A DNA stretch of 64,000 nt from Pocillopora verrucosa (Eukaryota > Cnidaria > Anthozoa > Scleractinia > Pocilloporidae). Location of the stretch: assembly GCF_036669915.1 (NCBI RefSeq), contig NC_089323.1, forward strand, positions 16,246,087 to 16,310,086, read 5' to 3'. Positions 37,131-49,414 of the stretch are shown piece by piece; within the stretch, counting starts at the first letter, position 1; each line of letters starts with the position of its first letter. Made by a program: the position numbers and the translations under genes. Under the pieces are notes generated by a model. The model made no database searches. It was not told the DNA's origin and saw only the letters and a list, made by a program, of their open reading frames with translations.

Positions 37131-38319
37131 TTGGCTAGCACTTCAATTTGGTGGAAGGAATCCTTTTCAATCGGGAAGCTCTTGCTGACAAAATATTGGA
37201 AGCATAATACAGGTCGTGGAATACTAATGCTCGTCTTAAAGTCTGATTACATTACTAAAAGGGTTAAGGGATTAGGTTAAATAGTATTTCCCCTTTACCG
37301 GGTTCATACATGTATTGGAAAACCTGGAATTTTATTTGACATTCCTCCAGAAAAAATAAGAAAAGACTAAAATTCACGCTGGACGATCCTGGAAATTCTA
37401 CTTCAATCAAGCAATAAAGTTTTATGGGAATTTATGTTGTATCTTTCTAGGAAATTTATGTAGACAGTGAATAAGCATAATCGCAAAATTATGGGGTTTA
37501 AGGTGAAATCTGGAGTCCTTGTATCAAAAGTCAGAGTCCTGGTAAAGTCTCGGAAAAGTCCTTGAAATTTGTTTCTGACAAAGGGTACAAACCCTGTTTA
37601 AGTAGAACCTTTTTATAGTGAATGTCATGACATTAAGCTCTCAGAATCTTTAATAAATTTGTCATACAATTTGTATAACGTCAAGTACCATCACAATGAA
37701 GTTCAGAAAGTGGTTAAATGGGAAAAAGGTTTTAGAATGGTTATGCTATGTACTTGAAATCACAATCTAACCTAATGCTAATAATTTGACAGCCGTATGA
37801 GAATCAAGCATTCGAAATGATCCTCATAGGCAGACTGCAGAAGAGAGGCCTAAAAGTTTAGGCTTGATCGGTCTTTGAAGCCCCTGACCCTCCCAGATAC
37901 TATTTGGGGGCTACTACCAACTGAGCTGTGAGTCCATATGTTGGGAGGCAAGTGCCATTTTTAAAGGTCTTTATCTTTCCCTTAAGGAATCTGATCACCA
38001 ATTCTTTGTAAAATCCCAAAGCTTTTAAACAAAATTTTTTTAATTTTTTCCAGGCTTTTCTTTTTTCCGTCGAACAATGCTTCACAAATGTAAACAATGT
38101 AACTACTCTAAATACGTTCTTCTTAACTTACAATTTATTTCTGTTTTACAGACAATGGTATATCCTTACTCAATGATTTTCTGTGACATTATGAAGGAAA
38201 GAGAAGCCTCTTGACAAGGACTCTATGGCTTGAAGCATTGAAATGCACAAAGTAATTGCATACTAATGGCGAGGGATTCATACCACATGATGAATTGTTT
38301 TAGCCCTTTTGGTACTAAG
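37131..38319 (+). pseudogene. EFCAB7: Decayed 5' exons of the EFCAB7 gene
   Basis: Two stretches look like the missing N-terminal exons. The first ends at 37212 (ACA G|GTCGTG) and reads LALQFGGRNPFQS, then after a frame change GKLLLTKYWKHNT. The second, 38152-38319, begins after a good acceptor (TTTTACAG) in matching phase and reads, in changing frames, DNGISLLNDF / CDIMKERE / LEALKC / TNGEGFIPHDELF / SPFGTK, ending ACT AAG|GTACGA in phase 0 with the intact exon at 39227 (QGERMT). The order, an EF-hand-like NGEGFI..DEL loop, splice sites and phases agree with the region before GE-MT in EFCAB7, but at least four frame changes and several in-frame stops are present. Similarity is judged from family memory, not an alignment. 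Confidence 0.55.
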
Positions 38320-38480
38320 GTACGAACATGTTTCTCCTCCTGCTTTATTAGACTATATTAGAAATTCAGCCTTTCATTCACAACATTGATCAGAAGGTAA
38401 TATTACTAGTCTCCTATCAGCGGTAGATCAATACGCTATCACCAAAGAAAGTTAAAGGAGATATTAAATCAAAAATTAGA

Positions 38481-38708
38481 TTAAACCCTTATAACTCACC
38501 ATGTGATGACCAAGATAGAATTTCTTCTCCTTCAACATCAATGAGAAATATGATGAAGAGTAACAAAAAAAAATATTAATTAGGAGGTGATTGTTAGTTG
38601 TGGGGAACCCAATAACGAATTTCTACAAACTCACATCAAAAATCAGACATTTGTTATGTGAGAAAGAAGGCGTCATTACCAATAAGATCTGGGGAGCAAA
38701 AGGGTTAA
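38481..38708 (+). mobile_element. TTAA-flanked MITE, subfamily A
   Basis: TTAAACCCTTATAACTCACC to CAAAAGGGTTAA, with GTGATGACCAAGATAGAATT. Lies between the decayed and intact EFCAB7 exons. Confidence 0.8.
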
Positions 38709-38830
38709 CCAACACTTGATTTTCAGACCAGAATTCCAGAACTGGCTCTGGAGGAAATTTCTCCCACACATGGGTCCAGGACATTGGGGTGGTGGAATGG
38801 ATTAAGCCCAGAGTGGTCAACAAGGGCGAA

Positions 38831-38860
38831 GGGTGGGGGGGGGGGGGTGGGTGGGGGGCG
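38831..38860. repeat. G-rich tract
   Basis: A run of ~15 G and adjacent GGG groups on plus, capable in principle of forming a G-quadruplex. It lies between decayed and intact EFCAB7 exons. Confidence 0.8.
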
Positions 38861-39226
38861 GTGATGTTTCCAATGGAATGGTCCCCAAGAATGTTTCCTC
38901 TCAAATGGAAGAGACTCAAGAGGTAATACGTGTAGAAAAAAACTACTCCACCTGCTTTCTCGTGGCAGTGGCCTGTAGGCAACGTTATTTAAAAACTTCG
39001 TCTGTCCGCCAATGAAAAGATCCTTTGGTGATAACCACAAAATAAAGTAGAAAGAATTGGATCTATACTTCCCATGTTCTTCTTCTTATTTTAGACCCTA
39101 ACAATTTGATCATGTATGTTTATGATCTTAACTTTGTGCTTGGAATCTCTATTATGGTTGCACTCAGTTTTTGTTTTCTGATTGCTCTCTTATTCATTAC
39201 TGGTTTAAGTTTTGTTATCCTAACAG

Positions 39227-42200
39227 CAAGGAGAACGTATGACTAAATCTGAGGTGCAAGCAATTCTAGATGATGCTGATGTAAACAATGATGGAAAGCT
39301 GGATTATAATGAGGTTTGTGCTTACAATTTGTAATTGAATTCTTTTACATAATGCTTGCTTTTGCTTTTATAGTTAAGTAAAAACTTCCTACTAAGAATT
39401 TAGACAATTTTTGAAATATCTCATTAAATTAATGTCACAGCTTTTAAAATAGGGTCAAGAAGTTTAGGTGCGAGACCTGGGTGGGTCAAAGTGTTGTGTT
39501 CTTGGGCAAAAGGCTTTACTCCCACGGGACCTCTTTCCATCCAGGGCCGCGTTGTTCAAAGCAGGGTTAGGATAACCCAGGGTTAGTGTGAAATCTGATT
39601 TCAGATCTAATAACTTTAAAACAAAATTCAGTCAAATTCTTTTTGTCTGGAATATGACTATTTGATGCTCTAATAAGAACACAGGAAATTATCCTAAAAA
39701 GGTATTTGAATAAAGGAATAAAGAAACCCAGATCTAAATTTAACCTTGGGTTAGTGCTAATCGACCTTCAAACAACTGAGCCCAGGAGTATAAATAGGTA
39801 CTGGGAAATTGTTAGGGAAGCCTGATGAAATGTTGGGGGGTACAAAACCTTGCATCCCAGCCAGGGGGTCAGGTAGTAGTGATACCATTTGTTGCTTCAT
39901 GCTTAAGAAACTGGGATAAACTCCAGTTGGGTGTACCAATAGGCTCAAGTACAAACTTTACCTCTTTTATCATACAGTAACCTCATAGATTCCTGTTCAT
40001 CATCATTAAAGAAACAAAACAATAAAAAAATCCAAAGTTTAAAATATTAAATTTTATTATTTTTTCAAGTTTGCAGCACTACTTGTCTCTACAGCAGAGG
40101 ATTGTAAACAGAAAAGTCTAAAGAAACTAGCAAGAGCTGATGATGACGTTGCTTCTTCTCCTGCACCATATTCTGCTAAAAGACAGTCCACAAATAGAAA
40201 AACCCTGCAGGAGCCTGAAAACCTGAAGGTACAACAGCTCTTTCTGCACAGATTTACATTAGACTACAGCCAGTAATTATTAGTCAGAGTTATCTTCTAG
40301 ATAAGGGTTTTTTTCCACCATAGAACTGCAAACACAGCATAGGCTGGTATTACTTTTGAAAGAAATGACAAGGGAGCCCAAAGAAACCATGGGGCATATA
40401 AAATAAGCACTTTCTTTCTGGTTTTTTAATATTACTTAAAAAAACTGAGTGACAGTGGCAAATTAGATAAAATAATATTATAATAAAAAGAACACCACAA
40501 GCAAAAACATATTAACAAAATAAAAGATAAATGTAGAGTGATCAAATCACAATGGTTTGGACTTTTGTTGTAAAAGGGACTAATGTTATGATTCAGTAAT
40601 TCAAAATGATTATTGTATTTAACCCTTTCACTCCCAACATCTTGTTAGAAATTCTCTTTACTGTCAGTTACACAATTCTTATGATGTTACTTTGGAGAAA
40701 TTGGTATTGCATCAACTAATAATCCCTAATTGATATTTTCCTTTATTCCCATCACTTGTCTGCTTGATATTGTAATGATATTGTAGGGAGAAATTCTGTC
40801 TTGGTCACTTCTGGGAGTTAAAGGGTTAAGTGTCTTTATAATGACCTTTACTAAGGTGCAGCTTCACATGAAAAATTTTAACAAGTTTAGTTATAAAACT
40901 CATTTTGTGTTTTTTTTTGTAGGATTGGAATAAAGGAAGTAGTAAGGGTAGTTTCTTTATCGACAGATATAGAATGATTTCAAGTCATCATTATAAACTG
41001 CACCTCACAAAGGACTCTGAAGTCTTTGTCACCATCCAATCTACTAAAAACAAGAAAGGTGCTAGAATGTGACTCATTTGATGTGTTGTCCAAATTTGAA
41101 TATCTGCTCTCCCAGTGTTAAACAAGTTGTTGTTGGCTGTTGTGGTCATGTAGATGAATTAATGATTACTTGTATTTCTTGCATTGTAGAGTAAGGCTAT
41201 CAACTGTATTGACTGTGACTTTGCAACTGCTATACTGCTAGTCTTTGTCAGATGACAAAGCTTATTCTTTTGATTCAGTCACTAACATGCTAACCATCAT
41301 CACATCATTCAGCAATCTTCCACTTTTAATATTTGTGTAGGGGCAAAAAACTTTCAATGGATGAAGGGGGTAACTTTCTAAAGAAACTGTAGTGCTGCAT
41401 CACTTGGGGTATTTCAGGATAATTTGCTTGGATGAAGTTATGTTATGAATGTTACAAGTGTTAGCCCTTCATCAGAGTGAATGGAGCAGCTGTCTCCAAA
41501 GTTAAGATAGTTACATTTTTTAGTTCAGTTCATAACATAATGCTGTTTCATTTTTGACTTTGTTGTAGATCAACTGAGAACAATAGACATGGCAGTGTTT
41601 TGTGTAGACAAGAATTCAGAACTGGTTGCATTTACAGCATCCAAGCTTGGACCAGTGAGTGTTAATACACAATGATAAAACTTTTTTTTAAGATCTGTGA
41701 AATCAGTCTGGCTGTTTACAAACTAAAATTCAGTAGACATTTTGTTAAGTACAGTCAAATCTGTATTAAGCAGTTAACTATGGGAAATGGCAGAGTGACT
41801 GCTAAATACGAATTATGGTTGTTTCGCCTATGGGTCATTTCGCCTATGTCTTGAGGTGATTCACCTTTGTCCAATATGTCAGTTCATGTACATTTTAAAC
41901 TCCATACTATAACAATCATTGTATAAAACAGTTGATTCAATGGAAAAAAAATTGATGTTGAATTGGCAGCAGGTGTATTACTTTCTTCATTACTTAACAG
42001 AGGGAAGAGATAAAGGAATGATATTTCTATATTATGCTATCAAGTTTGCATTGAAAGAATCAAGTTATAGTAAATCAGATCAATGATTATAGCATTGATG
42101 ATAGCGTTGATTATTGTGTTGATTTTTCAATTACAATCCTCTGTTAAATGAACTACCATGTCCTTCTTTAGTATAGGCTGTTCAAGTCACAAGTCATCAC

Positions 42201-45200
42201 AAATAATGCCTTAGCTGTTATATATAATTATATATTTTTCATCTATATAATTAGCTAAGTTTGCAGATTGCGTGAAAGTGCACAAACTAACAGTCAAAAC
42301 ATTAATTTATGAAGTCCCACCTCCTTTAGTATAGGCTGCTCAAGTCACAAGTAAACACAAAGACTGTAAACAGTCGACTGTAAACATGGACTTTTAAACA
42401 ATTCCATTTTTAAAGCTTTTATGTATTAATTGTAAGCAAATGGATGTATTGGATGTAGGTGAACCAACTTTAGACATTGACAAACAGATGGTGGGCGAAA
42501 TGACTGATTACACTAAATACAGGTTCCACAGAATAGGAGTCAAATGGGATTTAAAAAATGCATTCTGTCCTAACAGTGCTAAGAAAAATAATTATAGTTT
42601 AATCAGTGAACTGTTTGTTCAATTTTAGTGAGGCAATTGGAAACAAGTTCTCTAAGCATTTCAGATCCAGCCCTCTTACTGGGATCTGTAACAAATGTCA
42701 TTTTGCCTCCCCCTTAGCAGCTTTCACCAATCCAGAATTCTTTGACCATTGACTGCTCAATACAGGGTGACCACTTAATGGTGTTGCTAAATACAGGTTC
42801 AACTATAATATTATTTTGCTTTTTTTGTAGAAATTTTGTTTTCGCAGTGAGCTGGAAGGAGGGACATACAGTTTGATAACTTTCACTACTGGTTGTCGAC
42901 TCTCCATTAGAAAAGCAGAACCTGCCAAACAAGTGAAACTTACTACAGGCCATGGAGAAAACCTCCAGCTTAGCAAGATATTTGAGTAAATAAGTTTTAA
43001 TGTTTTTTTTTTAAATCCAAATTTGTATTTTAAATACTCATATACATGAATCAATTTCATCATTGTGATTGGCTAAGAGAAATGCATTTTTTCGAGTAAC
43101 ACAATGCAGAAGAAAGTTAATTCAGTGCAAAAGAAGGTAACTGTTCAGCCAAGCTTTAAACTTTTTTGTGCCCTTAGAAGATAAAAGGGAAATTTGATTA
43201 CAGAATGGTGTGTGAACTTTTTCGATTCTGTTTTACATTTTTACAGAGAAGCACTGTCTGAAATCTTTGACAGTTGTGACCTTGATGGGAATGGATCTTT
43301 AAGTAGAGAAGAATTCGACTTGTTCCAGTTTAAATCTGGTGGAGACCTTTGTGATGATGATGCATGGGAAATTATGAAAGGTAAATCTCCACATATCATT
43401 TTCTGGCCCAGGAAAGTCATGGAAATTCAGTTTGGGTCATTAAAAGGCTTGGAAAATAATTGAATTTGGTACTTTTGAGAGCAAAAAGAAAAATGCCTTC
43501 TTACATGATCATGTTCACCTTATTCTGGGAGCAACCCTTGATCATAAGTCATGGAAAATATAAAAAGAATTCCCTTAAAAAGGCTTGGAAAGTTATAGCT
43601 TTTCTACCATCCATTATTACAGCTGTGGGTTATGGTTTTCAGATAATTTTGAAATGGAGGATGATGAGATAACTCTGAAAGGATTCCTGGACCTGAACAT
43701 GATGGAAGCACAAGATGCAGATGGTGATCCTAACGACTTATGGCTGACTCTTGAAAACATGGGCTATAACAAAGCTCTTGAGTTAGATCAGGTAAATTAT
43801 TATTACTTACAGCAATTAACAATAAGTGTGTTAAAAGTAATTAAGGATTACAATGTATTTTGCTACCAAGTGATTATTCTTTAAAGCTTCTTTATGCCAC
43901 GCCGTTAACAAATCAAAATAATAATACAAAATGAAGATCAGCCATGTTGTAGAGGCCAGCTATACTTGGCAAAAATATGACACAATTACTCATATGCATG
44001 CAGTGAATACTTGTTTTCTTTATGATGTCAACTATAACAATGTACACATAAGAAACAATCAGTTATCCACACTGATTGCATTCTTATAGACAGTGTCTAC
44101 AGTGTATATAAATGTTGCAAATTAAACCAACATTTGCGTTGGTCGTACACTTTTTATTTTTACATGTATGAGGTTGTTTACATGCATTTTTCAATTCTTA
44201 TGATATCCTTAGAGGAATTAACCTTTTTCCTATTACCCACAGATGGAGCTCATAGCTAACAGGTCTGGTGGAGTCAATTGGTTAATTTTTTTTCTCTTTT
44301 TTTTTTGTAGGCAAATCCGTTCTTGCTTGAGGTGTACTGTAACAGGTGCAGGCCATCAATTCAAGTAAATTCAGTGGTGGAGAACAAAAATGAAGCTGTG
44401 CATAAAGCTGTAGTATCATCAGTGTTAAACAATGTTACCAAAAAGGAGAATATAAAAGGGATGAGGGACCTGGTTTTGTTCAAGTATGAAAGTTCCATTA
44501 GAGTGACCCTGGTGTTACAAAATATGGTGAGAATTAAGAAGAAATATTCAGGTTTAGTTTGAAGTTTAGACTTAAGTAGTGCTTTTTTTTAACCTGTGCA
44601 GGAAATCCATCCACAAAAAAGAGACTAGAGTCCAAACTCCATAGAAAATAATTATGTATTTAACTTGTTTAATGAACCACAACATTTGGCTGAAATAAAA
44701 AATCCAAAACTTCTTAAATTTCCAATCAAAAGGGTAACGAATTTACATGAACGAAAGCTCAAAAACAACTGACTAAAACTCATACTAAAAATAAAAGTAT
44801 GCAAGTCAGTTTTCCAGATTGGCTAATTTATGAAATAAATAAACCTGTACACAACCCATAATTCCTCCAAATGCTCTGATGAAGGGCTAATGCTTGAAAT
44901 GTCAGCCTTTTAACTCTTTATGGTGGACAATTTACGTTATCAACTCAGTTGATAACTCTAAATAATCTTGTGATGTCAGTTTGGAGAATTTGGTATTGGA
45001 TCCACCTGTAATCCCCTTACTGATATTTTCTTTATTCTCATCACTTGTCTGCTTGATATTGTATTGATATTGTAAGGAGAAATTCTGTCTTGATCACCCT
45101 TGGGAGTTAAAGTGTGAAGGAAAAAAAGATGTTTTTTGTCTTGTCAGGAGTATCATGGGACATGACTAAGAAAATTTCTGAGTTCCCACAAGGAATTGAA

Positions 45201-46686
45201 CTTCAGAACTCCAGCATGGACCCAAATGTCTGAGGTTCAATTTCTTATGGGTTATCAGAATGTTTTTCTTGGTCCCATGCTCATGGCAAGAAATAAAAAA
45301 TTGTCTTCTTTCTTTGCTACCATGCTCAAAATTTATCAACTTTTCTATTCAAATTATCATAATATTACCCCTAAAAATTTGGCTTTAAATCATAATACTT
45401 GGTTGGTGATATTTTTTCTTCTTCTCGTCACCTTTCTGCTTGAAAATGTGTTGATATGGTGGGGAGAAATTTCTTTTTGATCACTCTTAGGAGTAACAAG
45501 GTTACTAATGTTATGGGTGTGTCTGTTACCAGTCCCACAGTGATGTTGTTGTCAGAGTTGACTGTCGCTCCAGCAAGAATTGTTTAAGCCACAGAGGTGA
45601 TCTAGACTACACAATCCAACTAGATGCTAACAGCACTGAGGTAAGCATCATCTTTTGTAGGTAAATCTATTCTGGTATCATAGTTGACATTATGATCATG
45701 TTTCATGTGAACTTGATTTCTACCAGTTTCGTATTTCTGCCCCTCATTGACTCGCTTACTAAACCTCAGTTAGTTATTGAGCCTAAATGGCATGTAAAAA
45801 TAGCTAAAGAAAAAGTCAAAGGATTGCTATTAAAAAGAGGGAGAGATAAAAAACAAGGCAAAACAATAACAGAGTTCAAAAGTTAAAGTGTAAAAGGGTT
45901 GGTTCAACTTTATAATGTAGGCGTTTTCTTGTTTTGCTGTTATTATTGACAGAATGCTAGGGGCAACCTGTGATGGACTTGCTCCCCATTCAGGGGAAGT
46001 AGTAACACTCCTGATGGCTTGACCCTTTAATCCCTAATAGTGACATGGTTCTAATTTCTCCTTACAATATCACCCCTGAATAAATGGTTTAAGTCATGAG
46101 AATGAAGGAAATGATCAGCAACTAATGAAGTTCTGAATGGTTTTATAAATTCTCCCTGTTAGAACCTAGGGAGTGTATAGAGAACAGTATGGAGAATATG
46201 CATAATGATGTCAGGGTGTCAAGGGTTAATGCCACATAGACTAGGATAAAATCCTGTGCCTTTTGAGCCTCCTTGTTTGTGTGCAGACCTACAGGTTGTG
46301 GCTATGAATGGAGGTGACTCTAAAACTACATGTGCCCCCCCCCCCCCCTTCCCTCCTTTTCTCTGTTCAGAAATAATTTGTAAATTTTCATGATGAAATA
46401 GCCTGGCATGCCCTCAAATACCAGTAAGACAGAGGTATAGGACCCATCTTCCTTAACTTGCCCAGGCCCTCTCATTTCTCATTTTGGGGCATCATCTCTG
46501 TTTTAGATAGCTGTACTGTGTCAATACCTGTCATTTTAAGACTTTTGCAGTCACCCACCTCAATTAATTTGATTGAATTGAGAGCAGATTATATCTGCTT
46601 TTCCATTTCAGGTTGTTCATCATTTTGTACCCCAGGATGTGCGCAGGGAAATGTTTGTGAAATATTCTTTGACAATAGAACAATGA
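39227..46686 (+). CDS. EFCAB7: EF-hand calcium-binding domain-containing protein 7
   Basis: Ten exons join in phase to a 434-residue frame: 39227-39313, 40070-40228, 40923-41058, 41569-41654, 42831-42985, 43247-43380, 43643-43791, 44311-44526, 45533-45640, 46612-46686 (TGA). Exon 1 holds an EF-hand loop (DVNNDGKLDYNE). A DWNKGSSKGSFFIDRY region follows, then a second EF-hand (DLDGNGSLSREEF), and the diagnostic LNMMEAQDADGDPNDLW and MGYNKALEL block before the C-terminal beta-rich part. In vertebrates EFCAB7 (with IQCE) tethers the EVC-EVC2 complex at the ciliary base and promotes Hedgehog signalling; that role here is inferred. The protein is ~190 residues shorter than the vertebrate one at the N-terminus, where the upstream exons are decayed. 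The first Met in the intact part is at 39239. An AATAAA lies at 46981-46986. Confidence 0.88.
39455..39965 (+). mobile_element. SINE interrupted by a foldback MITE
   Basis: The left part 39455-39542 (GAGACCTGGGTGGGTCAAAG, TTCTTGGGCAAAAGGC) and right part ~39783-39965 (GGAGTATAAATAGGTACTGG, CATCCCAGCCAGGGGGTCAG, CTTCATGCTTAAGAAACTGG) are contiguous in the copy at 54466-54750. Confidence 0.75.
39543..39783. mobile_element. Foldback MITE with GGGC..TTGTTCAAA ends
   Basis: Left end GGGCCGCGTTGTTCAAAG and AACCCAGGGTTA pair imperfectly with the right end CAAACAACTGAGCCC and TAACCTTGGGTTA in inverted orientation. Inserted in the SINE at 39455. Confidence 0.75.
40619..40829 (-). mobile_element. TTAA-flanked MITE, subfamily A
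   Basis: Both ends intact: TTAACCCTTTCACTCCC and GGGAGTTAAAGGGTTAA. Subfamily A reversed; one of the best-preserved copies. Confidence 0.9.
44910..45113 (-). mobile_element. TTAA-flanked MITE, subfamily A
   Basis: TTAACTCTTTATG at the left and CTTGGGAGTTAAAG at the right; core CATCACTTGTCTGCTTGATA. Confidence 0.8.
45385..45503 (-). mobile_element. MITE fragment, subfamily A
   Basis: Right half only: CTCGTCACCTTTCTGCTTG..GGGGAGAAATTTC..GATCACTCTTAGGAGTAAC. Confidence 0.7.
45952..46315 (+). mobile_element. SINE fragment interrupted by a MITE
   Basis: 45952-46018 (GCAACCTGTGATGGACTTG, CCATTCAGGGGAAGTAGTAA) and 46230-46315 (GACTAGGATAAAATCCTGTG) are consecutive parts of the SINE also present at 39455 and 54466. 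They are separated by the B element at 46019-46229. Confidence 0.7.
46019..46229 (-). mobile_element. TTAA-flanked MITE, subfamily B, nested in a SINE
   Basis: TTGACCCTTTAATCCC to GTCAAGGGTTAA; core GAACAGTATGGAGAATATGC. Confidence 0.85.
46336..46360. repeat. C homopolymer tract
   Basis: About 15 C in a row followed by TTCCCTCC in the last EFCAB7 intron; minus strand G-rich. Confidence 0.8.
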
Positions 46687-48290
46687 TCTTCTTTGTTCCA
46701 AAAAAAGAAATACAGCAGGCCATGAAAAATGAAAAATTCCGCATGAAGCTTCATTTTTAGAAAACTGACTACACAAATGAAGGCTCAAAAGATGCGAGCT
46801 TAGCATGTACAAGGGTGCAACCACCCTTAAAGATGTAGTGTTTGCACTGATGACGCTAATACCTATTGACCACTTTTCATTTTTCAAGAAAATTAGTTTT
46901 AATTTCGAACCTAGCCAAGATAAGCGTATGGAAAGTTTTTTTTTCCTTAATCAAGCTTTGTTAATTACCAAAACCAAGGTAATAAAACAAATGTAAAAAA
47001 ACAGATTAGAGAAGAAATTGCGGCAACATTTTTTAGTGGGAATATATTTTCAGAAATCAGGGTAAGTGAAGAAGGAATTCTCATACGCCTTGGCTGAGAA
47101 AAACGTCGTTAGGTTTTAAAAATGGTTGTTGTTGAGGGTTGGTTCCCTTGATCAAAGATTCTTCAGAGTACCAAACGGTTTGATGCTAACTGTTATACCC
47201 CCATGGAGTCTTACACAACATATCCTCTAAAGCTAACCGCTGATCGCTTACGTGAGCTCATGGGAGACTCACGAGGAAGGAGTAAGGAATTAAAGCTATC
47301 TACGTTGCATAATGAAAATTATGAACCAAAACCGAGATCCTCAAGACTGAATGGTGTTTGTTGCTGCAAGAAAACGTTTTAAATTAATGTTTCGTGGTCT
47401 GTCATCGCCAGCTTCATGTAAAAGCCATGTGAAATGATAGACGGAGGCGGAACTTTGGACCTTGCAGGTGAGGTGATCGTGTCAAGCATTCGTTCAATCG
47501 TTCAGAAAGGTTGCATGTTGACTTCGCCGTAGTGATTAGCTTAAGTTAAGGAGCTGTAGTTGCTTTAAAGAGAGGATTTTTTTTGCGGCTTGTAATCGAA
47601 TACCTTTAGCCAAGTCAAAGAATAAATACGCTCTTATTTTATGCATGTAATGAGAACATACTTTGCAATTTTTAAATTTCGTTGCCAACAACTGCGCATT
47701 TGGAATTACTAGTTTATTTGAAATTCAATCAAACAGTGCAGCAGTTATTTAATTAAGGTTCATTTGCAATTGCTAATGTTTGCTTTCTTGATGGAAATAA
47801 GTTTGCATTTTTTAAGCATTACAACTATTTCTAGACAAACCCGTCGTAGAATATCAACTTACTTATGCAAATTTTACCTTGTCGACTGGGAAACAGTGAT
47901 GTTGAGAAGTGATGGTGTGAACCATGTTTTGATTATGACGACACAAGAGATCTTATCACATTTCATTTTAAACTTTCACATTTCTTCAGGTTAAAATGAT
48001 CTTTCAGGAATTAAAAATGTGTCAATACCTTTGAAATATGTTTCAAGAGCAGTGAAATCCAATTTAAACACCTCTAATTTATTGGAATTCCTGGAAGAAA
48101 ACACTTTATTGTGTCAGAATTATTAGAGGAATTTGAGTATTTTGCTTTTGCTTTTTTTTGCAGTACATTGTGTTATTTTATTTATTTATTTTTTAAAGCT
48201 TTTTCTTCATATTATTTTCAAGTTTAGTCTTATTAGTTTTGATATTTTTTGATAGATTGATACAGTTTTGTGAGGGTTTGGTGCTTCTGG

Positions 48291-48503
48291 TTAACCTTTT
48301 AACACTCAAGAGTGACAAGCATCTAATTTTTCCATACAATATCACCCCTGAATCATACAGTAAGGTCATAAGAAAAAAGAAAATTATCAGCAGCTAAAGA
48401 AGCTGTTGATTGTAACACGAATTCCCCTTGTCAACATCTGAGGGGAATATAAAGAGAACAGTAGGGAGAATACCTCTTCTGATGTTGGGGTGCAAAGGGT
48501 TAA
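48291..48503 (-). mobile_element. TTAA-flanked MITE, subfamily B
   Basis: TTAACCTTTTAACACTC to GCAAAGGGTTAA, with GAACAGTAGGGAGAATACC. Confidence 0.85.
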
Positions 48504-48539
48504 GTTCATTGTTTTAAAAATGCTTAGCTTTCACAGTGT

Positions 48540-48700
48540 GTTATTCCATCCAGGAGGGGTTCCCAAGGGAATAATTGGCAATCCTGAACTTAGGGAAACT
48601 TCTAGGGTGGGGGGTACCTGTTTAAGACTAGCATGTCTTCCAGGGGAAGTAGATGTACTCTTAGTCTCTTCATGTTACAGTTCCTAGGGAACTGCACAAG
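48540..48700 (+). mobile_element. SINE-like fragment
   Basis: Worn relative of the other SINE copies (CATCCAGGAGGGG, GACTAGCATGTCTTCCAGG, GGAAGTAGATGTACTC, CTCTTCATGTTAC). Confidence 0.5.
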
Positions 48701-49102
48701 AAAAGCACAAGCCAGTGAGAGCATCTTGGCCTTCAAGACAAAACCCTTTACACCCTTACATAACCATGCATGATGTCTATAATAATAATTATAGTAATAA
48801 TTAGTGATAATTTATTGACTTGTATTACACAATTATCAATATATTAACAATGTTAAAAATTCAACTATGTTCAGACCTTAAAGCTAAAAATAAAAATTTT
48901 GAGTGGGAGGATGTACATGTAGAAACACAAAAATTACATTCAAATAAGTAGAGAGCTTTTGCAACTAAAAACGTCTCCATAACTTTCTTAGACCAGTTTA
49001 AAGATTCAGTGTTTCAGATAGAGCACAGAAGATTGTTCCACAATTTAGGAGCAGCTGTGTGAAAAGAATGATTGCTGAACGACAGTCTATAATTCTTTTA
49101 GT

Positions 49103-49202
49103 ACTTCCCTTATGGCACTGGCAATCATTTGTAATATTCTTATCACATTAATGTTTGATTCAGGGGTGATACTGTTACTGTTAGGGGAAATAAGACGCCA
49201 AA
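49103..49202 (+). mobile_element. MITE fragment, subfamily B
   Basis: CACATTAATGTTTGATTCAG and GGGGTGATACTGTTACTGTT match the right half of subfamily B; ends lost. Confidence 0.65.
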
Positions 49203-49414
49203 TTCAGAGGCCAAAATTTTTTCACCTTGTTTTACATTTACTTCATAAAAAGCCCTTGTTTCTCCATGCGAGTCTGGTCTTTTCCCAACATCAAACCTGT
49301 ACACAAAGGGTACTTGAATTCAAGGACTCTTTTGGAGAAAACTTAAGTGGGATGGGGTTTGTGTGTGTCTTGATTTAGTCTATAGCTAAAGTGTCTGTGA
49401 AATGTGTTTTCAGA

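Larger units (their letters stand above)
46687..49413. other. Intergenic / 5' region of the SARA gene
   Basis: Contains the EFCAB7 3' end (AATAAA 46981-46986), then AT-rich DNA with one complete miniature transposon (48291-48503), a SINE-like fragment (~48540-48700) and a partial element (~49103-49202). A 5' UTR exon of the SARA gene should lie here, since the ATG-bearing exon begins at an acceptor (49413), but I could not place it. Confidence 0.45.

Noticed and set aside
38623..39040. Minus frames with a His/Pro-rich run
   Set aside because: Produced by the G tract at 38831-38860 and a MITE end; no splice sites or conserved motif.
46564..46887. 107-codon antisense frame over the last EFCAB7 exon
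   Set aside because: Shadow of the sense exon plus 3' UTR; no supporting structure.
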